This document shows positions 54,722 through 64,000 of a stretch of 64,000 bases of DNA, one piece after another. Under the pieces are notes generated by a model. It saw nothing but the letters and a program-made list of their open reading frames with translations. It did not search any database and had not been told where the DNA came from. Source of the DNA: Paramyrothecium sp. XJ0827 (lineage: Eukaryota > Ascomycota > Sordariomycetes > Hypocreales > Stachybotryaceae); NCBI GenBank assembly GCA_020881915.1, contig JAJFPB010000006.1, positions 682,001 through 746,000 on the forward strand, read 5' to 3'. A program made the position numbers and the translations under genes. The stretch's first letter is position 1. Each line of letters opens with the position of its first letter.

Positions 54722-57700
54722 CTAATCTTCTGCCCGCTCTAGATCCCTCCCTCTTTTCCTCAGGTTCCTAGTTTCCGTACCGTTCATGTCCTTGCCATTC
54801 CGTAACGCAGATTGAGACAGTGCCATATTCTCCATTGCGTCTTCGTCTCTATGGACAACTTTCATTTTCCCCTCCCACCGTTCCGTTATCACCTTTTTGC
54901 GAATCTCATTCCGCAACTTTTCCGTCTTCTCCATGGCGTCCATGATCAGCCATTGGCTTGCATTGGTGCGGACCGGTTCATGTTTCTTGAGGTATCGCTC
55001 ATAAAAACCAGTTCGGATCAAACCATTTGTGAGGGCAATTTTGTAGCCATACCATATCGCGGCTCTGATCCAGGGACCAAAGGCGAAAATAACCGTGATA
55101 AACATAATAGCGATTGAGATGGGGACTACAATTCTTCCTGTCAGTTTCGACTGCATTTACCTAATACAGACCATTTAGAGGTATTCAGCCTACTGATTAA
55201 TCTCAATTCGTCAATAATCTTGACGTTGCCTTGTCCAAACTCTGCAGCATTCATTCCAAAAAGAGACGACATGAATGAAAGGGGTAGCTAAGATTCGAAA
55301 TCAGCGATAGCACGGTTGTGCATGAAATCAGTTCACATACGAAGATGATGGTCACGACTGTGAAGATCATGATCGAGTGGCCTTGTTTTAAGGTTTCGGT
55401 AGACAACTTGACTGCTTGCCAAGCCTGGACGACCCCGGCTTGTTGTTGTTTCAATGCTAGTAGATCCTTTATCTGACGCGTTTCCAGGTTAGCATTTTAT
55501 ATATCATGAGATACTTTGGAGGATAACATGAACTCACCCCATCAGAAGTGCTCTGAGCACTATTCCTCAAGTCTACCAACTCGTGAATTCGCTCCTGGAC
55601 CTCGTCGAGCAGTTCTTCGGCATTTAGACAAAACCAGTCATACTCTTCTTTCTTGTCCACATCGTCACCCCCTTCCTTTTTAGTCGTGATGCTGCTTGGA
55701 TACTTGCTCCCTGTAAGGGTTGAGTCTCGATCCGTTTCATTTATCGAGTCTTGGTTCATGAAAATGCTGCTTCGAATGGTTCCATTAATAGAACTCAAAT
55801 CATGGTCTTCTTTCACATCAGAGTCTACTCTGTCGGTCGGATGGAGCATAGATCGTCCGGTGCGGGATTGTTCGGCGCCACGTCGCCTAGTCCACTGACC
55901 CTGGGGATTCAAGATATGTTCTACGTGGCTGACAAAACGCTTCAAGACCCGGAGGTGTGTCCGGTTTATATGGATCATGATATCAAGCTCCTCCAACACA
56001 TCCTTGGTTTCGCGTTGTAATTTGCCCTCTGGGTGAATATCTAGTAAGCCGACATGCAGATCTGATGTATCAGGGTCGCCTTGTGACTTGTAGATTCTGC
56101 ATGCTCTCTCGGTCCAGTACCACAGCAGCTCAAACGCTCGAGTCTGTTTGTTCGTCTGATTGTGTTGTCAGTCTAAAAGCTCCCATAGCTTGAGGACTTC
56201 ATGTGCATTATGCATGCTTACCAATTTTCCAATCGCGGCCGAGAATGCATCAATTACTTGGGGTTGCCGGTCTGGTGTTTTGGTCCTGTCAAAGAATGTG
56301 TTGGAGCACTCGTCAATTATAATGAGTGCCAAATCAAAGACGCTACGGATCTGGTTTTGTCGGCCTCTTTCAAGTCTTAGCCTTATAGATTTGTGCACAC
56401 CTGATGCGTCGTTCTTGATAGTGCCATAGCGTTTCGGGAATGATGTAATGATGGTTTTCTGATCCAAGATCCACATCCATAATTGGTCAACCATAACAAC
56501 ACGGGAAAGTTTGCGGATGTTAGATCTGCAGTTGTTGCACGTCTCACCCGAATTGAGTTTCAATTCCTCGTGATCAGGCCAATTCATTTCCTTGACATTA
56601 AATTCATGAAAATCTTCTGGTCTTGCCGTTGTCTCTCGATAAACGACCTGATCTCGATCACGGGTTCTCGTTGTATTCAGGTTCCAATAGTAGGCTTGGT
56701 CCAAGGTCCTCCTAGGATGTAATGGTGGATCTTGAGTTAGATATTTCCGCATCAGCTTACGGTCTCGATAGGCGCCCATAGCTTCAAACAGCCTCGCAGC
56801 GTCGATGAGATATTGGCCGAGCTTGTTCTTGATTCTGAGCCGTCCATCGGCAGGTAATCGGGGGCGAAAACCCATGGCGATGGCAAGCTTTTCGAATGGT
56901 TTTGCTTGCTGGCTCTCCATATGCGAGCCTTGCATTATTACATTCTCCACTCCACGATCCTGAACTTGGGTGGGAAGGCTGCGATTATCATTGGCCTTTC
57001 CCTTGACGTTATGGCACTTACTAGTTTTGAGAAGATCCGCACGAAGTTCCTGTCTCTCTCGTTTCTTTTCTGCGACTTCTTGTACTTTCCTGGCTTTATA
57101 CTCGGTTGTAATGGTTTCTATCTCTTTCGCAAATCTTTGTTGTTGACGATCCGTTTCCCAGTGCAAGTAAGGCATCTAATGCCGGTCAGTAATAGGGCCA
57201 TCAGAGAGAGAAGCTGTTTAGACCCACAAAAAGTACAATGTTTTGAGAAGACGTATCGATCTTGTTCGGTTCTCGTCATTGTTAACGTCATGCTGAATCG
57301 TTGCCGTGGTTGACAATACTGACCAGAGGATATTCTCTCACAAATTGGCCGCATGTGACGGGCATGCGGCAGAGCGCTCCTGCCACCATGCAGCTGGCCG
57401 CGCCAATACTGAGGCCTCAGGATCATAGATGTCTTAGTCATGTCGACTGGTCTGGCAGCTCTGTAGATTCCGCTGTAGTCTGGACGTTGTTCTCCGTAAT
57501 ATTTGGCTATCGCGCTCTTTGAACACGTGAGTACGCCAACAGCGGCAGCCGTTATGGAGCACCAACCTCAACCCACTATGGAATGATGTTTTAGCATAAT
57601 GCATAGACAAGGGAGTGAGAACACGCACTATCATGTTGTTCGCTGGGAGGTGAAGATATCTGAGGAGCCCCGTGCTTGAGTCTTGCGGTTTCAGCGGTGA

Positions 57701-58606
57701 ATGAGGCTGGCTTGTGCCTTCAAGGTTGAGGATGTCCTCCACCTTGTACTTTCGCGAGTAAAGTGTCTTGATGTTCGTTTGCCCGCTCGATTGGTCTCGA
57801 CAATCGTGTTCCAGATCACTAGGACTAGCCTCATTTTTGTATTCCAACTCGTAGACATTGATGTCTTTCTCTGGCCTGTAATTTTTGTCATCGCGCTTTT
57901 GTTGCTGTGACGGTGGTTCATCATCAAGACGGGTGATAGATACCGCGCACGAGGGATGGATTGTCGGAGGGCAAGAGCCATTCGGCACCTTTTCAAGCAT
58001 TTGTAAGTCTTCATTCAGCTCAATCTCTGAACCCTGGTCCCCAGGACTCTCCGAATGAGCATCATCAAGTGGGCTGACTAGGCCATGACGCTCTCTATAC
58101 TGCTTGCGCCGCTCAACTAACTGTTCGGAGGCAAAGTTAAGTCAACTGTAAGATCAATGCGATAATTGATTTACCTTTTTCTTGATTCTGGCTCTCCACT
58201 TCCTTATTACTTGAAGCCTTTCCTCACGACAACTTTCGGTCCTCCAGTCACGGCGACTCTGGTTCAGATTGGCAATCAAGGTCGCCTCTGCTGGATCCTC
58301 CTCCATCACTTTGCGCAGGTACTCAATGCGCTTCATTTGTTCTTCGCATGAAGTGCGCCATTTTTCCACTCGCTGACCAATACGAGCCTCAACGATGGCC
58401 CGAGACTTATCTATATCATCTCCGAGCGCTCGCAGGCGGCGTGTTTCGTGGTTGAACTCGTCTACCCACAGGGTTTTACTTGCGCTGAAGAACTCTTCGC
58501 GCTCGCTTATTTCGATGCAACCTGTATAATGAAGGAAATGATCCCGAATTTCCGCATCGTGGATTTCCGAACTCAGGCAGGTTGGTTGGACGTCGTGATC
58601 ACCCAT
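54722..58606 (-). CDS. Large CorA-like membrane protein (GMN motif) with long N-terminal extension
   Basis: A multi-exon gene. The start at 58606 leads into a charged, coiled region (RTSCEEQMKRIEYLRKVM). Introns near 58173, 57631, 57580, 57325, 55485 and 55335 are recognisable. Conserved segments in order are LRYLHLPANNM, WVESAIAKYYGEQRPDY, YWRGQLHGGRSALPHARHMRP, YLHWETDRQQQRFA, RRTLDQAYYWNL with RDRDQVVYRE, then ALLKQ-type helices. A transmembrane helix GHSIMIFTVVTIIF follows, with PLSFMSSLFGMN across an intron. The GMN tripeptide marks the CorA/Mrs2/ZntB pore, and a second helix (PISIAIMFITVIFAFGPWI) follows. This extended architecture is common in filamentous fungi. Ion transport is inferred from the C-terminal fold; the N-terminal role is unknown. 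A few small splice junctions, notably around 57325-57175 and 56160-56000, are uncertain. Confidence 0.82.
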
Positions 58607-60851
58607 ATTTTATAAGATATTGACGAATTGTATCAGGGTAAAGAGAGACCTATAAGAATTAGAGCGAAGTAAGATGTGAAGACATGGTCCTTTTAAGGTA
58701 CCAAGTCATCGAAGAGCCAGGTAAATCACGCCACCGGGAGTGTAAGAGCCTCATCGATGTTGCACAGGGGTTCGCGGCAGAGATGGTGCATGTAAGAGTT
58801 GCATCGAGTATGCATCAGGGCCGTCGAGCCATTCAGTGTCCCGAATGAATAAGCTGAGTAAGACGAAGCAGTCATCGATACTTTGGAATCGCACATTAGA
58901 TGTGTCCCAGAGAGGACTTTGTCGTGACTGAATCTGGGACAAGTCCACAGGTCAGTCTATTCACATGTTCTGTTCATACCCCATCCGTGTGGTACTCATT
59001 CTCAATGCCATTAACAATTCTCCCCCGTCCTGTTAAATGATGTCGCCTCTTGAATCTCCGCTTTGTCTTTGTGTCAATACGAGATCAGTCATCAGCGCCA
59101 AGCTGCAAGCCATCAATAATTATTGAATTGGGGTAGCAGTGGCACAACCACGCACAGCCGATCGTTGATTTCGATAAGCGTTGATTCGTCGCCTTATTTC
59201 CAGGCATCCGCACCACCTACCAATAATGGATAGCAGCTGAACGCAGTGCAGCGTCCTGTTCATCTCTAATCCTGGAGGCAGTCAGAGCCTTTCTAGCACT
59301 CGCATTCTCAGCGGTCCATCCGTGAGCCTACCAAACCCAAAATATCGGCCTTGCCCTGAAATCTGTTCCTACTATATCAGGAACTAAGTACTTTTGGCCA
59401 ATGTTGATATCTACTTCTTTCTGGAAGGGCCACTAATCTAGCATGTTATTAAGGAAATGAATTTATCCTATCGTTAGGGCTGTAATTAAGAGGCTGAAGT
59501 TTTAATATTTCTCTTATTAAGATTAGTATTTTCCTACTCTGTAGAGACATAACAGCCGTGTTTCCTGGACCTCGCCATCCAGTATTTTCCCGGGATCTTG
59601 GGCATATAGAGTACAGTACAGAAGATCCTGCTTATCTCCTCGAATCAGGCTCTGGCAGGTTCAGTCGTTCCCTTGGGCTACTTAGTGAAAACTCAGCCTG
59701 CCCGCTTGAATTTCAAATCTAAAGCTGAAATGAACTTGAGTGAGATTTCACCGCTTACTCTATAGCTATGACTCAAGGCATAGAATCACCGCAGGGGGGT
59801 TACTGGCGGACCCTTCCTTCACCTATATTATGCGCATCTATGGGGTTTAGTGGTATGAGGTTACCCTTATTATTTTCTTTGTGGCACTCTAGATAATATT
59901 ACAGACTACGTGTCAGGATATGCAAGCAGTATTATTGGCTCTGTGAAGTTGGCGACTAGCAGTCGATGAGGACCCTTTACCGCCACACCTACCTATTTCA
60001 GCAGACGGACGGCGGTAACGACATCAGCTTCCTCTATAATTAGATGAGGTTATTTTGGCTCTTTGTTAGAGGCGCCAGATAAGGCAGACAAGTTTTGGCC
60101 AGCATTGCTCAAGTGGAGACAGAGGCTCACATCCTGGTGGTTACGAACAAGATCAACACAAATCAGAATCTCGAGGCGCTTCTGGGGATGGCCGGCGAAA
60201 TATTGGCCCCAAGCATGTCCCGATCATGTGCCCATCTCAACCTCCTGGTTGGTAGGAAAGAGGTTGACACGGGTTGGCGCTTATCGCAGCGACAACTTAG
60301 CTTTGCCGTTAGCACCAACACTTCGGCAACCCTCACCAACCTGTCCAATTGGAGCATCAGAAGCAGTACACGCGAGCAGATTTTTGAAACTTGATCTCAC
60401 ATTAAAATCATCATTAAACGCTCGGTTACAACTACTAGACGCGCCGTGCCTACCCGAGGCCCGATACTAGAACTTACCCAAGACACCAGCCAACAACCAG
60501 CCCATATGCCCCGGGCCAAGTATCGGGGTATTGGCTATATAAATGAAGGCTGCATCTGGAGTCATAACCACGACGCTGGAACACTTCTCGATTATGATAT
60601 TGTATTTAGACCTGAACTTTCCCATGACATTCGGTCGACTACTCTGACCCCCTTCTATTCTATTCAAGTCTCTTATACTACCTTCCAGAAGTTTCAATTG
60701 CCTACAACATTTCTTTTCCTGATTCTTTTATTTCTTATTCTGTGTCGTCACGCTAACATTGCTGTTAAACTCTCCTGTCCACTAATCTCCGTTCCAGGCA
60801 TCAACAGCAACACCCCAGACAATCAGTAGCAGGACTATCTGTTTGTTAAGA
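58607..60851. other. Long gene-poor, AT-rich stretch
   Basis: About 2.2 kb. It includes very AT-rich sequence around 59440-59540. Overlapping frames near 60063-60480 have no recognisable protein content. A decayed mobile element is possible but not shown. Confidence 0.45.
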
Positions 60852-61937
60852 TGAAGCTGCGCCAGGCTGCCGAGAGGCTCGGATGTATGTTGTTAAGAAG
60901 TGCCTTTGTTCCACCGCAGCTAACGTTACTATATAGCTAAACTTAATGGTACGCTACCAGAACTGTTTCATTCGCTGTTACTATGCAGAGCATACTAACC
61001 GCAGGGTTTGGTGCAGGAAACAAGAAGTTTCGCTATGTAGCGTACTTATTCAGAATCTCACCTGTTGTGTTGTACGGTATGTTCGCTCTTAATGCTCAAG
61101 ATCGCCGCTTCGTTGGACTTCTGGCTTACTCTACTACAGCTATGGCCCTAGTCGGTTGTGTGTCGAATTCCCCGGGAATCCCAGAGGTTTTCCTCGCAAC
61201 TGTCATTGGCCCAGCTGGTTTGAGTTTGCGCGTTAATTACTTTGGTGCGCTTGAATCCGCTGTCTGGTTTATTTGAGGCATTATACTAATAATCAGTAGG
61301 TGCTTGTGCGGTGCAGAACGGAACCTTGATAGCATGCACCTCCACGATATCTGGCACGGCGAATGATACATTACAGATTCCAACAGTACAAGAATATTTG
61401 ATGGAGGTAGCTTTGGATGTTCAAAACAAATTTGCATCACGTATCAGCGCAGCCGCTGATGTATCGTTTGGGCTCGGTCTGGCACTAAAGTTTCTTCATG
61501 ACACCGTCACAAGCGATCGACACAGAAGGCAGAGGAAGTGGTTCAGGCAGGGTGAGTATGGGTTCATCTCAATATCTCTTATGCTCGGTCTCGCCGCCAT
61601 AGTCGGCATCGTACAGCTATCAAATGGGATAGAATACGGAACAACTCTGCCTTATAACTCCAACAAGGTATTTGTACGCGCTGGAAAGCCTGTCCAGTCT
61701 CTTCAAGCCGCGGCATTCGCGATATCTGCAGTGTACTTCGGTATCCTGGCTTTGAGTGATCGTGCATCTCCTAGCGGTCCTGTTATTGCGCCATTTGATA
61801 AGAGCACTGGGTTTGCTGGGCCTCCTTCCTCAACGCATGAAGCAGACTTTCTTCCTCAACACCTACCACCGCCACTCCCACCGCCTCCATCGCCTCCACC
61901 ACTGTCTCCACCACCCTTTCCCCCTCCATCTCGCTAG
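60852..61937 (+). CDS. Putative membrane protein with proline-rich tail
   Basis: Exons 60852-60885, 60937-60948 (only 12 bp), 61005-61244 and 61300-61937 join in phase to 307 residues. Hydrophobic helices include ISPVVLYGMFAL, LAYSTTAMALVGCV, VFLATVIGPAGLSL, FISISLMLGLAAIVGIVQL and SLQAAAFAISAVYFGILAL, suggesting four to five membrane spans. A charged loop (TVTSDRHRRQRKWFRQGEY) separates the last two. The C-terminus is almost purely proline and serine over about 25 residues. No family is recognised. The first two exons are weakly supported; translation could instead start at the ATG on 60983. Confidence 0.6.
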
Positions 61938-63278
61938 GAGGAAGATCGATCAACGCTAGGAACTTACTTAGAAGGGAGAGGCGTGACATTTGGACAGTAT
62001 GCTCATGGTTGCGTGCGCCTTCACCCTTGACAAAGCCGCACTTTCTGTCTTTGGGCCAGACAAGGAGAAAGGTGATCCTGCTTATGTTCAAGATGGACTG
62101 CAAGGTTATATCAAGGGGGCGATTTGAGAGCGGTTTCGCAAGAAGCTAGCATATAGGATAATAAGAAATAGTAAGAAACATTGCGATAATATCCATCTAA
62201 TGGCTACTTGCGAGTTATGACTATGACTTGTGATTGTCATAAGAACTTACGGTTGCATTTGTACTAGGAGGCATGGAGATATGGTCTATTAGTATAATTC
62301 ACCCGAAACCTTGAGGTTTGCTGCAAGCTCTCCATTTCCGAATTACTATGCCAGGTTCGTAGCAAACAGTTTATGCAGATCACCAATATTAGCAAGACTT
62401 TAGCTGGGCTCTGGTGCCGGATACGGGTTCCAACAGCAATCCACAACATCTGGCCATCCTGTGCCTTCGAGACCCTCTGTTTTGCTGCCTTGTATTCAAG
62501 TCTCAAAATAAGCTTGTCGCTTACACTAAACACAAGGCTGCATTGAATTCACCTTAGTTGAGCCAAACTCAAAGCTTACTACTCCCATTGAGGGTACGTC
62601 TTACGTAGGGAAATATCCTAAACCTTGCCTACTATTAATTTCTTCTCTGAGGGCAACTGAGTCCAGCCCTACCAAAGCCTCAGGAAACCCGACCGCGGAA
62701 CAATCGGCAAATGCCTAAAGCCACGCGCCCAAAGCTGAAATTCAGCTGTGACAAATGTGCAACACAGTGTGGAATATCCGTGGAGTACATCGTGGGTGCA
62801 AGAGCCATGAAATGAGGGAGTGAGAAGCTGAAGCCCAAATGTGGTAAGCGCTATGGGTTGAAACCAATCACAATAGTGCCGAGGGACCGTCAGACATCCC
62901 TTGACTCACGGCTGCCTTGAGAGACCTTGTTCTCGACCTCTGGCAGGGCTGAAAACTAATTTTACGACTTTCTTTTGCTTTAGGCGTGGCTGGGCAGGCG
63001 CTAGAGGAATGGACAAGCCAGAATGATGGATGTTCTTGACGCCACATTGAATTGCTTCCCTTGTAGGGCCAAGTCTAGTCCAATCACTGCACCATTACAA
63101 GTTGTTACAGTTGAACCCAGAAATTGGAAAGCATTGTACGCCTGAGAGATAGCTGGGAAGCCCGGAGAGCGATCAGGTCCGATTTTGCTTCCAACTTGTA
63201 AAGCTGGTTTCCCTGTCACAATTGAGCCTTCCTCGCGGAGCGACTAGCTAACTTAACAAAAGCAATTTTCTGTGAACA
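61938..63278. other. Intergenic before the TcB-like gene
   Basis: About 1.3 kb, partly AT-rich, without supported genes. Confidence 0.55.
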
Positions 63279-64000
63279 ATGGATGTCCACGAGCCTGAGA
63301 AAAAAGGTGGCCCGTCCGCAAAAGACGGGCCACCGATTGCAGCAAACCAACCGAATGGCCTCTCTGCTCGAGGAAGAGGTGAACAGCACGGCCGACCGGC
63401 TATTCCAGAGGCTCCGAAACTCTCCTTACCAAAAGGCGGCGGGGCAATTAGCGGCATCGGGGAGAAATTCGATGTAGATTCTAGCACCGGGACAGGGTCA
63501 GTAACCCTACCGGTGCACGTCAGTCCAGGAAGGAATGGCATCCAGCCGTCACTTTCTCTACAGTATGATTCTGGCTCTGGGAATGGGCCTTTTGGTCTCG
63601 GATGGACCCTCTCGGGTCAGGCCAGTATATCACGAAAGACGAGCAAAGGCTTGCCAAAGTATCAAGATGACTTAGATTCGGATGTCTTCTTGCTCATCGG
63701 TACTGAGGACTTGGTACCGAAGTTCAGAATGGATGCAAGCGACAGTGTCATATATGACTCAGGTGGCAGCCCGGTCATTGACGAGACCGAGGTTGAAGGC
63801 CATATGGTAAGGCGTTATCGGCCTAGGATTGAGACCACCGTCATGCGAATCGAGAGATGGACAAAGCTCTCCAAACCTGACGACATTCACTGGCGAACGA
63901 TTACTAGCGATAACACCACCATCTTCGGACACACAACTAATTCTAGAATCTACAACCCAGAAACCAAAGGGGCCGGCGTCGGACAGATATTCTCATGGCT
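63279..64000 (+). CDS. Toxin-complex TcB/SpvB-like protein, N-terminal part, cut by window end
   Basis: The frame from the ATG at 63279 is open to the last base with no stop, giving about 240 residues of a longer protein. After a hydrophilic Pro/Lys-rich leader comes a clear SpvB/TcB N-terminal domain from about 63435: a Gly-rich opening (GGGAISGIGEKF), then GTGSVTLPV, PSLSLQYDSGSGNGPFG and LGWTLSG. These features mark the B component of bacterial insecticidal toxin complexes and the Salmonella plasmid virulence protein family. In bacteria TcB forms, with TcC, the cocoon that holds the toxic enzyme. No intron is seen in this part, which fits transfer from bacteria. Whether the rest is intact, and whether any effector region follows, lies outside the window. 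Confidence 0.88.
   Translation, partial: MDVHEPEKKGGPSAKDGPPIAANQPNGLSARGRGEQHGRPAIPEAPKLSLPKGGGAISGIGEKFDVDSSTGTGSVTLPVHVSPGRNGIQPSLSLQYDSGSGNGPFGLGWTLSGQASISRKTSKGLPKYQDDLDSDVFLLIGTEDLVPKFRMDASDSVIYDSGGSPVIDETEVEGHMVRRYRPRIETTVMRIERWTKLSKPDDIHWRTITSDNTTIFGHTTNSRIYNPETKGAGVGQIFSW

Noticed and set aside
60063..60480. Overlapping plus-strand frames of about 100-135 codons, considered as a transposase fragment
   Set aside because: No transposase motif or terminal repeats seen, and two frames compete without a clear winner.

Overview
The window is nuclear DNA from a filamentous ascomycete (Pezizomycotina, probably a plant- or litter-associated Sordariomycete; the class is inference). Genes carry short GT-AG introns of about 45-90 bp with CTRAY-type branch points. 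The families are typical of such fungi: HET-domain proteins, Zn2Cys6 regulators, WSC proteins, a UstYa-type (DUF3328) protein, many secreted proteins and a GH67 glucuronidase. Coding density is low, with many empty intergenic stretches of 0.5-2.5 kb. I saw no rRNA, tRNA or CRISPR.

Left part (1-20 kb): a kinase-like region that probably continues into a HET-domain protein; a medium-chain reductase; a Zn2Cys6 regulator divergent from a TPR-CHAT (caspase-like) protein whose frame is interrupted; a two-WSC secreted protein; a quinone-oxidoreductase-like gene divergent from a second Zn2Cys6 regulator; a five-exon YKT6-type SNARE gene; and an aldo/keto reductase. HET and CHAT proteins suggest an allorecognition or cell-death neighbourhood.

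Centre (20-32 kb): a subtilisin-like gene with two frame breaks, one of which removes the catalytic Asp motif. Next comes the most interesting locus: a five-exon UstYa-family gene facing away from a 110-residue secreted precursor. That precursor has three 23-residue repeats, each ending in a dibasic Kex2-type site after an aromatic core (FFVINW or FFVVNW). This is the layout of a dikaritin-type fungal RiPP cluster. A bZIP regulator follows, then a membrane protein with a frame break and an SDR.

Right part (34-64 kb): an intact 17-exon PA-domain subtilase, a small cysteine-rich prepro-protein, a GH67 alpha-glucuronidase, an ACC deaminase, a cysteine-module secreted protein, a second HET gene, a large CorA-like (GMN motif) gene, a proline-tailed membrane protein, and at the right edge the start of a TcB/SpvB-like gene of bacterial insecticidal toxin-complex type. 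The secreted hydrolases, ACC deaminase and small secreted proteins fit life on plants or in soil. The TcB-like gene suggests transfer from bacteria.
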